Origin: Rachycentron canadum
Lineage: Eukaryota > Chordata > Actinopteri > Carangiformes > Rachycentridae
Reading direction: 5' to 3'
DNA length: 64,000 nucleotides
NCBI GenBank assembly: GCA_038496675.1
Contig: CM076662.1
Location: 20,525,843-20,589,842 of the forward strand
Below, one piece after another: positions 41,290 through 54,145 of this stretch. Every line of letters starts with the position of its first letter. Within the stretch, counting starts at the first letter, position 1. Made by a program: the position numbers and the translations under genes. The notes beneath the pieces were generated by a model, which had not been told where the DNA came from, made no database searches, and saw only the letters and a list, made by a program, of their open reading frames with translations.

Positions 41290-41668
41290 NNNNNNNNNNN
41301 NNNNNNNNNNNNNNNNNNNNNNNNNNNNNNNNNNNNNNNNNNNNNNNNNNNNNNNNNNNNNNNNNNNNNNNNNNNNNNNNNNNNNNNNNNNNNNNNNNNN
41401 NNNNNNNNNNNNNNNNNNNNNNNNNNNNNNNNNNNNNNNNNNNNNNNNNNNNNNNNNNNNNNNNNNNNNNNNNNNNNNNNNNNNNNNNNNNNNNNNNNNN
41501 NNNNNNNNNNNNNNNNNNNNNNNNNNNNNNNNNNNNNNNNNNNNNNNNNNNNNNNNNNNNNNNNNNNNNNNNNNNNNNNNNNNNNNNNNNNNNNNNNNNN
41601 NNNNNNNNNNNNNNNNNNNNNNNNNNNNNNNNNNNNNNNNNNNNNNNNNNNNNNNNNNNNNNNNNNNN
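41290..41668. other. assembly gap (379 N)
   Basis: Unknown bases directly after a homopolymer of C and before CAGACACCCCCACCCCC. Sequencing probably failed in C-rich DNA. ORFs reported across it are meaningless. Confidence 1.
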
Positions 41669-42702
41669 CAGACACCCCCACCCCCACCCCTCCCCACCAC
41701 CCTGGAGTCTGAGCCAGGCCGAGAGCGGAGCCCTGGGGTACTCTCCGCTTCCTCTCTACAGCCAACTCTGCGACACATCAGTCATATGCACATGCAGAAC
41801 TGTACCAACGGGCCAATACGTTTGGTGGCAAAGCAGGGCGTAGTGTGATCTTGTTGTGTGGCAGTAGTGTGCAGCCTGAAGTGTGGATGTGCAGATCGCA
41901 GCGATGACTGGATCTCTAAGGCGTTTGGCTTCAACGCAGTCATCCTCAGTTCACATCTGGTCCGAAACTAGTAGACAGTGATGACATGTTTATTACTCAG
42001 CCACAAATATTATCTTTCTCGAACCTTAACTGGGACATTTCTGTTCCCTGACCTTCACTTAAGTCGTGATGACCACAATGTTTCCTTCACCTTGGTGATA
42101 ATTGTCTGACTGCAGCTTATCCATGCATCACTTCCACGCACAAATAAGGAAATATTTAACATTGTCTCTAGAAAGTTTGATTTCTTTTTGTTTATGTTCA
42201 GCCCTAGAAGCCAAATCGCTGTACACCAAGGACACTGTGTCTAATGTCACAAAAAAAAAATTCTGCTTGGCTCTGCCGACTGTGATTTTGCTTTTTAATC
42301 TTAAGCTGTGTTTTCATCTAATCAGCAACAGTTCACCAAGGTCATGGCCGCACATACCTGGTGAAAGGGGAGAGAGTCAAGCTGTGAGTCACTGAATACT
42401 GATAGTTATGAGAAATAGAAACCGTGTTCCCAGACAGCCCCATTTAATTCCAGTAAGAGTTGCACAATAAGTCGAAGGGGTGAAAGCTTTTTTTTTTTAA
42501 AGGCCCATGAGTATAGAAAGGGAGAAAAAAAACCAAAACAAAACAGAAATCTCAACAGCACTTTGAGCATGCATTCACCTTCTTTTCACAGACCTGCCAA
42601 TCCAGTTTCACACTCGTTCATGTCCAGGTACACAAATTGTAATCTCTCGATTTCATGTATTGATTTCACGACTGGACGTAAGCCCAGTATCAACCCTCTG
42701 TG
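41669..42702. other. intergenic stretch after the gap
   Basis: Starts with CCCCCAC repeats. No gene is recognised. Confidence 0.5.
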
Positions 42703-43110
42703 CCGTCACCCATTGATTTGTGAGCTGCCATTTTGAAGCCTTCAGTTTGTAATTTGTCCGTCACCATCTTGGTTTTTTGAAACCAGGATAAGCCATATTT
42801 AAGCCATATGGGAGAAGTTGGAGCTGAGGAGGAGTGAGGGGTGGATCTGACCTGCCCTGTTCTCTATCCTGATTGCGTGGTACGGTCTGTCAATCACACA
42901 GTAGCCACGCCCCCCAATTCATCCCATGCTTTATGGTCTATCTTCCTCTAAATGGGACCATCATTTAAAAAATGAACATCAAGTTGTATTGAAGACTTGA
43001 AACTAGAGACTGAGACCATAAACTCAGTAGAAAACTTTTACTGAGCTAATAAATCAAGGGAGAAGTAGGGACATTTTCACATAGACTTCAATACAATCTG
43101 ACTTGCTTTT
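42703..43110. repeat. interspersed repeat family A, near full-length copy
   Basis: Runs from GCCGTCACCCATTGATTTG to AATACAATCTGACTTGC. Its middle (CCTCTAAATGGGACCATCA) also matches the start of the 8,041 copy, linking all three long copies. Confidence 0.85.
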
Positions 43111-44166
43111 GAAGATGGAATAGAGTTTTAGGGCTCTTCAGTATTGGCTTTACTGTTCGGTTCCAGGGAGACTGCGTTGGACCTGCAGTTCTCAGCGTGA
43201 CCACAAAATTTATGCCACAATGGGAGTTTCCTTTGGACTTCATTTTCAGGACCAATCTTCTTAATTCCCGTCTTGTGTGTAAACTGCTTTGCAAGTGTCA
43301 CCAGTCTATTCGAACTGGTAGGGACTAACAATGACTTGTCTGTGCAGTGCTGTGGGGTGGCTCTGGGGGACGCCAAGCAAACCAGATGACATCAGACTTT
43401 ATGAACCTTTTCCACTGAAATCAAACGTTTTCTAAATTCACAGCATCCTGAATGATGCCTCAAAGAAAAGAAATCAGCTTGGGTAGAAACTTTAATGGCA
43501 CATATTACTCTTATAAGAGTTGCACATTTTAAATCCCTATATCCACAGGTATGACCTCAAAGTTACCACACAGCCGTCACTCACCAAACCCTTATTTGTG
43601 CTCACACGCTCCATTAAATTATGATGTCAAAACAAACCCACTGAGGCCGGACCGTAGTCGCGGTACCAAAGAAAACAAACATTGAAAAGTCAATGTGCAA
43701 TCATTGTAAAAATGAGATTTTTTTTTTTTGTATTTATAGCAGCTTTGCCAGTTCACTGAAGAATTTAATTGTTACATTATGGTGCTTGGCCACTGATTTA
43801 AACTGGCTCTTGATGATAATGCTCATAATAGTTATGTAGGTCTGTCTTCAATTATCCTTAAAGAAATGGGGGAGTAAGTATTTTTGAGTAAAATAAATGT
43901 TTTACCTTTTACCTTTTTAGTTTTGTGAATATTTTTATTAAAATCATGGATTTCAGGGATATCAGCGAGCGCTTTTCTTCATCTGCATTCCTCAGCCTGT
44001 CTGTTCTGGTAAAAATGAGCCACTCTGTTGCATTTCCTCTCTCTGGTCCTGACCTCCTGTGTGTGACTGATGTTTTTATTGGTGTCCTACTGACTCTGGA
44101 GTGATGCGCCTATTACAGAGGTCACAGAGGTCCATTATGTTACAACCCTCCCCACCACCCCCTCCC

Positions 44167-44203
<37 letters not shown>

Positions 44204-46267
44204 TGACAGAACAGCTCAGGCTGTTTTTTTTTTTTTTTCCAAAAGCATCCTCAGTCCCTCCTTGTTCCATTACCTTGGAGTGCAACAAAGATTAACTTCT
44301 CCTTTCAAAAAAATGTTCACAAGAAAATAAATCATGTCCACCCGCCCCCCCCCCCCCCCTTGCTACAAATTTTAATTTGTTCCACCTCATATTCACACTC
44401 ACATGATCCCTATGCACAAGCTCCAGATTATATGCATGTCAGCGAACGTCCAGCCTTGGATGGGCCGTGGGGTGGGGGATTGCTGGGGGCGAGGATTGCA
44501 GAAATATGTTGCAGTAATTGAGTTAAGCAGCTCAGACAGTAGTGTTGCTGTAAGAGGGGAACTTAGGGCTTATTATCTGCAGTTCAGAGTTATTTACTGT
44601 CTAAGCATTTTTGACATGGTCGCAACTCTCAAATTAGCCGCGGTCAATATCTCAATAATCTAGTTTCACTAATACCACACATGTTCGTCCATTAGATAAA
44701 GACGAGAGTGAACGCTTCTTGACAGAACGGTGACGGCAAAACTTTCCCAGTGACGAAAGATAAGTTGCGATTTGAGAGCAATTACAAAAAAAAAAAAAAA
44801 AAAAAAAAAAAAAGGTTCAGATCAAAACATAAAGACACGTCCGGATGATCGCTCCAAGCTAAAGCTCTTGTGAGGGGTCTACTAAATTATTGACAACCTG
44901 CATACTTACCATATTTTCACTCTTGCCAAAGATGCCAAATGATGAGGGGAAAAACATATTCATCTTTTCCCTAAGTGCTTCAAAGCACCCAAAGTGTAAC
45001 CTAGACAAGCCGAGCCAAATACAAACACTTGAAAAGAATATGATGATGCAGAAGCCAAATGGTGCCGAGCGGCGTCTGTAACAGGAGGCAGCGAGGGGAG
45101 TTTTTAAGAGCCATGCTGGGTTGTTGGCGGCGATGACATTCGAGCCGCGACACAGCTCACCGGGATGCGATTTAGAGCGTGTACTTCCACCTTCCAAATG
45201 ATGGCACTTCTAAGAGGTGAAAATAGATCCTTCTGCCTTCTCGCAGAGTTCACAGACACTTTATTTCTGCTACTGAATCATGAAAAAAGTCTTTTTGGCT
45301 TTTGGAGCTATGAGGCCGATTAAGCTTAGTTTCGGCTCGGTAACAAACCTTTCTCAGCTCATTAAAACAAAATTTAGAAGTTATAATAATGCTTGTTCTA
45401 TTAAAAAAAACTGTTTACTGGAATTTTTTAGAACATTTATTTGACCCAAAAGGTGACATCTAATGGTCAAAACATTTTTCATTACAAATGCATCATGATA
45501 TGAACTCAGTCTGACCCAGTTGAGGCAAGAAGGGAATAAATTGCCTAAATCACTCATGTAGCCCATCGGAGATCAAATCTCTTTCCTAAATTGAGGTTGT
45601 CCATCACTTCCGCGTCCTGTCACGTCCCATTTTGGGACAGCAGGGGAGCCGGGCTGGTTTCATAATGCTCAGCCTCAAGTTCAACTTGCAGAGCAGCGGA
45701 CGAGGTCGTGTCGGCTGAATCCTGATCCGCTCCTGACCGTGAGATCTGACCCCTCCGCTGAAACGTACACACGCATCTCAGAGGAATACACCAATAAGTG
45801 AATTCCTGATTATGCTAAGTGTACAGAGGCCACTGGCTGCTCTGGGAATCATGTTTTTCATTGATTATGTTGTACGTTGACCTCATCCTGGGGGGGGGGG
45901 GGCTCAGGGAGGAATTCATCCAAACCTTGAAATGAAAACAAACTGAGCTGCAGCCATGAACTGAGACAGATCCTTGGGAAAACTCTGGTTTCTAGAGCTA
46001 ACTGGGACACTTAAATTAAACTGCTACGGAGATACAATGACAAAGGGGGTGTTGACACAGGCCTTAATATAACTAAGCAAATAAATATTTTTACTTTATT
46101 TCTACATCTCTGCATTGGACCTAAATTAAGTGTGAAGTATATGGTTTTGAGTACAAAATAATTAACACATGAAGAAACAGTGGTGTTAGGTTTCTACTTT
46201 GACTGCTTGTGCAATGCATCCATTGTGTGAGTAGGTTCCCATTACTTTACTATCTGGGCCACCGTAG
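43111..46267. other. intergenic stretch
   Basis: (TC)n at 44,164-44,203 with poly-T after it, C run at 44,345-44,359, poly-A at 44,786-44,813, G run at 45,891-45,902. A non-repetitive block at 45,740-45,890 may be conserved. No gene is recognised. Confidence 0.5.
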
Positions 46268-46759
46268 CCCCTTTCACACCGGACAAAAAAACCTGCTAAC
46301 ACCCACTAACATCTGGCTTTTGTCTTCAGTATGAAAGGCAACAATCAGCGTTTGGTTCCGGGTCAAATTACTCCACAGTAGTCACGGGTATTTATAGGCA
46401 CCAGCTCTGATTGCTGCCGCCCCCCCCCCCCCAATGAGTGAACACGGTGGCACAATCACTGTAAACACACCTGCACCGCTGTTAAACCAGAAACACTGCA
46501 GCCGCGCCATATTTTCATGGCTACACGCGGCACTGATCGACCACGCTAGTGATGCTAGCCATTTTAACTGGCTTCTAGCTGTTGTGCAGGCCCAAGAGTG
46601 TGCGTCACTGGGGGATGAAGTGCCTCAGATGGAGGCTCTGACACTGACAACATAAACCCCGGAGATGAGACACGACCAATCGATTTTACCGCTCGGATAG
46701 CAGCTCACTCTCAGTCCAGATGGAAGGACACACTTGGTCTCCTGGCTATGTGAAAGGAG
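46268..46759. mobile_element. candidate non-autonomous DNA transposon (MITE-like)
   Basis: Bounded by CCCCTTTCACA (46,268-46,278) and its near-perfect inverted complement TGTGAAAGGAG (46,749-46,759; 10 of 11 positions). The interior is about 470 bases, lacks a transposase and has a C run at 46,421-46,432. I found no convincing target-site duplication, so the class is unassigned. Confidence 0.35.
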
Positions 46760-49564
46760 TCTTTGGATCAAGTTGTCAGTGTTTTACCCACATAAAAAAC
46801 AAACAAACTGTATATTGAGTACCTCGTAGTCTTCTGTCACAAACTGACTACAATTATTTTTACTGAAATTGTTTTCCAAGTGAAATGAGATCCGCAAACT
46901 CCTGAAAATTTGTGTAACAATAGTTTTTGATTGAATTTTTGTGAATCATCATTATCAAAGATGGGTCAAGTCTCACTTTGACTAGTTTTGAAAGCCTGAA
47001 GATATAATTCAACTAAAAAAAACAAAAAAAACAAAAAACAACAAAACAAGTCTGATTTCTTTGTTATGTCAGAAAAATAATGGCCGACACACCAAAACTG
47101 AGGCGATATACTAAAAACCGCAAAAGGTCTAAGAGAGGCCATGTGGTTTGATGTTCAGATTATCATTTAACTTCTCATTTTTAATAGGATGTCCAGAAAT
47201 GAGTCAAAATGGCTTCTCTCCTCCGGGTTAATTGAACCTGCAGCACCTGTTGTGTAGAAGGTCGAGCTTAAAAAAACTTAACACTTTATTCATTCATCTG
47301 TATGTGAAACCACGTCTTTGTGTCTCTGAGAACCTGAGAGGATTTAGAATTCCACGCAGGAGATATTTTCAGGCTCTAGCTCCTGCCCAGTTTGTCCCCA
47401 TTTGCGTTTCAGTGGACAAGTTACGTGAAAGGCCTTTTCTCTCCCCTCCTCAATGCCACGGCCACCAGTTACAGCAGCGCCAGCCCCGGCTTTGTTATTT
47501 ATCTATTTATTTAGCTGCTGGAGTTAAATGGCTTAGTGACAAATTAGAGTGTAACGATAATGACCGCGATGGTTAACAACGCTCACTTCCCATCGAACAG
47601 AGGAGGGAATTTCCAATGCTCCTTTTCTCTCTCATTCTTATCCTGACGTATTTCACACCATCTCAGCGTGAATGACAATTACTGCCCCAATGTGAATGGG
47701 AGCTCTGAACTTTGTTTTCTTTTCTTTTTTTTTTTCCCCCCTCTCTTTCTCTCCTTGGAATCTAATGTGGAAATCCAGCAACAGAGCAGGTTGCAACTGA
47801 AGCAATACAATAAGGGAAGGGAGCATTTTTTTTTTTTCTTTTGTGGGGGAGGAGCAGGCCGAGTTTGGAAAAACAGGGGTCAAGAATCAAAATGGGATTG
47901 ACATTTGCCATCAGCGGAGGCCTGCTTTATGCCAGCCATTGATGCGCCTTTTCACAAAGTGAGCCTGCAACGGAGGGGGGGTGTTGGGGGGGGGTATCTG
48001 CATTGCAAATCGGTGGCGCACCGGCCCTTTTCACAAGTGGACAGGCGGGCCGGGGCATGGTTCCCACACACACCCCATTCGTCATTCCGCTCTCTCCGAC
48101 AAAACGCCCATCCCCTCCTCCCACCTCCCTCCTAACCTCAGCTCGCCCGAATGGCTGCATTTGTAGCTGCGATGGAGGCGGCCCGGCTTTCTCCCAGGCT
48201 GACTCCCCAGAGCAGGCACACACAGCGGGGGCTTTGTTCCAGCAGCAGGGCCTGGGGAGGGTCCGGGTCAAGGGGAGGAGACCGACAGCTTTGACAGGCT
48301 GTAAGTAAAGGTGTAGCTGGAGACGTGCCCCCCCCCCCCCTCTCCTCGAACACTGAGCTGCATGTTTATTTGTTTGTTTGTTTTCCCTCAGCTTTGCCAT
48401 CTGAAGCGCTTGTGTGCTGAACACAGAACTTCCTTTCTCTGAGATGTTAAGGTGCATGAACATGGCTTGTTTAAGCTGTCGAACCTTTGAAGTGTCCACA
48501 GCAGCAGGAACAAATTGTTAATTCTTTAAGAAATGACACAAACTGGATATTTACTTTTTAATCACCCCTAAAACTCAGTATAAGGTGCAGTGGTAACTAC
48601 CGTAATCCCACTTAAGGCATGCTCCCTGTATCTCCAGGCAGAAATAATGATAACACCTCAGTGACCGTGCTTCGACTGCCCACTCTGACATATTCACAGT
48701 AATATTTATTGGTGTGCACTGTCCCTGTTTAAGCACTAAAACAGTGAGAAAGCCACATTCTGGCTGTGCTCCACTCACACAGGTGTTTCCACTCATGCTG
48801 CTCAGGACTGCGCGGGTGCTTGATTGACATCTCTTTTTTTTTTTTTTTTTTTTTAAATGCGTTTTATGATTTTTTTTACTTTGTCGTGTCGGTGTTTTGG
48901 ACAATTGTACAGAAGACCTTAAATTTGTAAAAAAAAAAAAAAAAAATAAAAAAAATAAAAAAAATTGCAAATATCGTTCTAACAAGGAAATTAACAACAG
49001 ACTTGGATGGAAGTATTGGCGTCATGAAGTGACGCGTGGGATGTGGTGTGGATATTTCTGGGCTAAAGGAAGCAGGGTCAGACTAGTGCTTTTCAAACGT
49101 AAAAGCCAGTCGTCCCGAGGAGCCGCCTTAATGAGCCGCCTTAAGTGAAGACACCTGTGAGAGTGAGGGTCCGGGATCAGCCTCTAATTCCACACGTTCA
49201 GTTCTTTTCAAATTTAAAGCATTTTTTTTTCTCAAAATGATTTATTCTATAAAGAAATATATAAAAGATTTTTTTTTTTTTTTTAATTTAATGAAGGTCT
49301 ATTTTAGATAATGTGATCTGGTTGTTTGGTGTTTGGCATCTTAAGTTGGGGGAGTGATTTTATTTACAACAAACATATGAAGTAGAAGATGTGATAGAAA
49401 GTAACAGGGTTGGTCACATTTTATGTAATATTTCCAAACTGGGAAAAAGACAAGTGGACAATTAAAAAAAAAAAAAAAAAAAAAAAATCTTTATTGATGA
49501 TTATTTTGTTTGACTGACCCAACCCTAACCTGTAACCAACCTGAGCAGCCAATATAAGTGAAAA

Positions 49565-49600
<36 letters not shown>

Positions 49601-50177
49601 GGTGTGGGCGGGGCCTTTAATCACAAAGTTACAAAGGTGGGGTCTTTGTGGTCTGGTTCTTCCTTTGCAGCAGGACCCGTTCATGTTTGACGTTTCAGAG
49701 CAACAGCTGATCAGCAGCAGCGCCGAAGACAACAGTCGCACAACTTCTTTTGTTTGACTGGAAACTTTTTGCAAATGACGCGATGAAATTCCCTCTTTTG
49801 TTTTTTAAATCTTTAAAGTGTATCACCTGCCTGTTTTTTTTTTTTTTGCATTATATGCAAACAGAAAAAAACCCCATTCACAGCTAAGCAGCAGTCAATC
49901 TTCTCCTATTAAAGTGTGCAGTTTGCTGATGGCATAACATCTTGGAGCTGAGACACACTGAGCCTTCCCTGAGTCTCACCAGTCTCCGTTCACGTATTGT
50001 CAAAATAAGAGCAAACGTGAAACGGAGGAGAGTTAAACGCTTCTTTTGTGGTTCATGAAAGAATTAAGTGCAGCATGAAATGCGAAGTCGGACCGCTACG
50101 NGCCTTTGAGACAGGACGTGAAGGTATGCGGCTGGGAGAGGGCAAGCTCAGGGATGAATGGCTTCACGTTTTGAGTT

Positions 50178-50215
<38 letters not shown>

Positions 50216-50866
50216 AGAGGGTTGTTTTCACCCCGGTATGTCCTCCCCTCCAGGACGCCCCAAAGCAGAGCAGCAGCACTGCTCTGTGGCTGTGTGTGGA
50301 TTAATTATTGAGGCGTCCTGTTGGTGTGTGCATTGGGAATTGGGACTGAGACGCACGAGAAACTGCTGATATACTGTCAGGTAAATGGATGAATCTTAAA
50401 CAGTTTTTGACGGTTAATGAGCAGCTGTGTGCTTCCAGATTTGATTCTTAAATTGAATCTTTGGGTTTGTTCTGTTGGTCAGACGTTACACTTTGAATGG
50501 TTCAGCTTGGCTCCAGTGAGACGATAACTCTGGGCATCTCAGTTCAACCAAAGGATTAATTAATTGACACAATCAGTCAAGACAATAATCATTATATCAG
50601 GAGCTCTATCTGCAGCTGATCTAAGGTTTAACAAATACACAAGTTTCAGCACAGTAACCACATGGAAGCGTAGAACAAGACACGTTAACATACTTGGACC
50701 CAAGAGACAATGAACCTGTGAACGTTCTTTACAACACAATGTAGGACAAATGTGAAAGATTTAATTTCTCATCAGTAGCTGAGGATGAGCTCTGTAACTT
50801 GACTTGAATTTGTAGCAATAAAAAAAAAAAAAAAGGAAGGGTAATGGTATGGAAATGAAGCAGGAA

Positions 50867-50901
<35 letters not shown>

Positions 50902-53570
50902 CCCAGCAAGAAGGTGAAAATGAGAATTTCAGTACTTGACAAAACTGAGCTTTGGTGTTTCCATTCAGGCTCTGTCAAGCCCTCCTCTCTCCGAGCCTCC
51001 ATGAGACAACTATTAACGAGCAGGCTGATTTCAAAGGCCCTCTGGGTTGGAGAGAGACTGCATGTCCGGGCATCTGTGGAAGAAAAAAGTTCCATATTGC
51101 TCTCTCGCTCTCTCCGTCTCCCCTCTCTCTCCCTTTGAGGACTGACAGAAGTTTTGACAGTGGCAGTAAATTCACTTTGCAGACCTGCTGGGAGGCAGGG
51201 GAGCGGAGCGATGGGAAGGCCTTTCTGCACTTCAAGGACCCCGAGCGTCTGTCGGATAGCCTGTCAGAAATACTAAGGCTGATAATAAATTTGCTTTTGC
51301 ACAGCTGTGGCTGTGAAAGGAGCGCAGAGGCACTGGGATAGAGGCGAGAGCTAGAGGAGGCAAATCTGTGAGGCAATTGGTTGGCCTAACTTTTTATAGA
51401 GGAGCAACTGTTCAAACAGTGAAGGCAGGGCGAAGAGTGACATTTATCAGCACCACTTGGTCACAAATATAGAGTGCCTTTTCTGTGTCTCATGGGGTTT
51501 CATTCATACTGAAAGACTTGGAAATTTATCACTTAATATTTCCCAAACATGGAGTCTATTCTGAGGCACAGTTTAACTATTACCCCTAAACTGATGCTTA
51601 ACAGACCTTAGTCACATCAACCAGATTACTGTTAAAGGTTGACTGCTTAAAGGACAAATGTCATCCCCAGTTATTAAACTAAGACTGATGCATCAGAACT
51701 GAATATATATATAATATAAAAAATAAAAGCAGCAGAGCTGAAGAAACCAGAGACTGGGGATGAAAGTGACTAAAATATTGTACAGAGAGACTGAGAGCAA
51801 GCCAGAGCTAAAAGACTGAATTTATTAGTGTTTTTCCACTGCATGGTGTCAACTCAACAAGGCTGGATATTGAAGGGCTATCAGATGTCTGCGCCTCCTC
51901 AGTTGACCACGCCATGGTTTTTGCAGTTTGTAAACTAAATATGAAAGAAGAACATGCCAGAGCCGAAAGCATTGCTTTTTTTTTTTTTTTTTTTTTTTTT
52001 TTTTGTTTGTTTCTGTCCGTGCCAATGTACCGTTCTTGTAACTGCAATATCTCAGTAGTGCCTCAAGGGAACTTCCTCATTAAGTTGTGAATGTGGTATC
52101 TCAAACTCAAGGAAATCCATTCATCCGTAGCACAAACCCTCACTTGGACTGATTAGTTGTCGAAGGTCAATGTCAGTGTGACCTTTTTTACAAAACACTT
52201 TTTAGCCATAACTCAAGACTCCACAGAGCAATTACAACAAAATCTCTCACTCAAATGGTTAATATATTTTGACAGGGATGTAGCCTGAAACTAATCTGAG
52301 TGACAGATGTTCAAGTCCGAGGCACTAATTCTAGTTTCAAATGAGCTTGCGCAGTGAGCAGTAGTGAAAAATTAAAGGGGGGTGGGGTAAGACCAAAAAA
52401 AACAAAACAAAACAAGGCAACAGGTTATATATGTTCGAATCCCCTGGTCCTGATGAACTTGTAGTTGCAGGGCAGTCTTTCTGCACACTTCCTCTGCCTC
52501 AGGGCCTGTTTGCTCAGTAGCGTGAATGTCGGGATTTACTTCCAAACTCTATGAACTGTCAGTTTGTCTCCGTCGGTGTCATCAAGACGAACCCCTGCAC
52601 GGTTACCGCGCCTGTAAATAAAGCTGATTCACAATGCAGAAGCAAGTGTTCGTATGGGCTTTAGTTTTTTTTTTTTTTCTCAAGTATGAAAGTGTTAACG
52701 TTCAATAGGATTTTATACAAATACACTTCTGAGGCAGGTTATCCGGAGTACATTTCAAGACGTCTGCTCACATCCTTGCAAGAACTGCCTCTCGTTCCCT
52801 CTCTTCTGTGCTTCCTGTGATCCGCCTCTCACAGTGTAAAGGAAGGTGATACGTGTCCCTTTGCAATTTCCCTCATCTGAAGCTGTTATTTCTTTTCTTA
52901 TCACACAAATGCAATGAGATCTGTGAGAAATCGGCTCTCCTGGTATCTGGCCCTCTCCCTTTTCCCTTCACTCCTTCGCCCACTTGCTGTCCCTCGCTCC
53001 CCCAGCACTCCCCCCCCCCTCCCCCCTCCGCTTCCCCCATCACGCTGTGCTTCGTTTGCTTTGAGCCACTCTGTGCATTAAGACTGGAATGTCAGTAATG
53101 TATAAATATATTTGGTCCCTGCTTTTCCACACCCCACCCTCCAATTCAGGCAGGCCTGGAGTGTCCAGGACCTCCTCGTGAGGCTCCCATGAGGGATACC
53201 TGGTGTTTGAAGCCATCTGCCTGGGTATGAAAAACTCCTCCAGTCTGGAGGGGGGGAGGGGCGGGGGGGGGTGGCGAGGGTGATAGAAAGTCAAAAAGGG
53301 AAAGTGAAGTTTTTAAGTTTTCTATTTCATAATTTAAATTGAGCAGATTACTACAATGATTGATGGCTTTAGAGGACAATCTCGGAGAACAAAGGCAACA
53401 TTTATTGTCCACTTAATCACCTCATGTGTCTTGGGAAGGCGCACAACTAAAAAAAAAAAAAAACTGAACCCAGGTTGGCTGTGCAAGCAGCTCATCACAA
53501 GAGGAGTTTATTTTTTTTAATTTTATTGTTAGGAGACCTGGTGGTGCAGTAGTTCTGACAGGGCAAAGAA
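46760..53570. other. intergenic stretch
   Basis: Poly-T/A runs are at 48,833-48,854, 48,929-48,962, 49,465-49,487, 50,179-50,209, 50,869-50,897 and 51,977-52,004, and (TG)n at 49,569-49,599. A single N is at 50,101. The GC-richer zone 47,440-48,305 and the block 50,950-51,360 (with TTTTGACAGTGGCAG) look like conserved noncoding sequence. 52,433-52,640 has a B-box-like GTTCGAATCCCC and may be an old SINE. No exon is recognised. Confidence 0.5.
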
Positions 53571-53879
53571 GGAAATCGGGTGAGCCAGTGTGTGTCTTAT
53601 ATTATGATGCAGTTTTTCACCTTGTTGTTTGGCCTTGGTGTCTGGCTCTCTCTCTATTTGTGTTTCCACAGATCCACCGAAGCTCCATCTCTCTCCACCA
53701 ACCGCCCCCTGCATCACCCCCTTCCCGCTGTTAAACCGACCTGCTCTTCGCTCCCAGGAACCAGTCTACCACCTATTACCCCCATTAAGCTGCCTGACTC
53801 TCCCTGCCTTCCCTCCCACCAAAAACTGCCTTCATCGGCTCCTGACACCATTTCCATCTGTGCATATTCTGTATTGTTC
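53571..53879. other. 5' continuation of the LINE-like tail or flank
   Basis: Pyrimidine-rich sequence leading into the retroelement tail; it could be part of the same 3' UTR. Two overlapping 110-117-codon ORFs are rich in Pro, Ser and Leu and show no domain. Confidence 0.35.
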
Positions 53880-54145
53880 CCTGTTTTCTTGTCTGTACAC
53901 AACATCTATTGCACGTCTGCCCGTCCTGGGTGAGGGATCCCTCCTCTGTTGCTCACCATGAGGTTTCTCTTTTTTTCCCTGTTAAAAAGGTTTTGTTTTG
54001 AGTTTTTCCTCAGCCGATGTGAGGGTCTAAGGGCAGAGGATGTTGTTATGATGCTATGTAAAGCCCTTTGAGACAAACTGTTTGTAAAAATGGGCTATAC
54101 AAATAAAATTGCCTTGCCTTGCCTTGCCTTGCCTTGCCTTGCCTT
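53880..54145 (+). mobile_element. LINE-like 3' tail ending in TTGCC repeats
   Basis: The order GTCCTGGGTGAGGGATCCCT, CCTCTGTTGCTCACC, CTGAGG-type ATGAGGTTTCTC, GAGTTTTTCCT, GTGAGGGTCTAAGGGCAGAG, TGTAAAGCCCTTTGAGAC and GGGCTATACAAATAAAATTG matches the 3' ends of abundant teleost non-LTR elements as I remember them. It ends in tandem TTGCC units (about 54,109-54,145), a typical short-repeat tail. No reverse transcriptase is present, so this is a 5'-truncated copy. Confidence 0.7.

Noticed and set aside
41134..41848. ORFs of 169-222 codons
   Set aside because: They cross the N gap; most residues are unknown.
47927..48499. 190-codon minus-strand ORF
   Set aside because: It lies in a GC-richer zone with overlapping frames, crosses runs of G/C, and has no recognised domain; treated as a possible noncoding conserved zone.
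49505..49540. CCCAACCCTAACC resembling telomeric repeat
   Set aside because: Only one or two imperfect units; not an interstitial telomere array.
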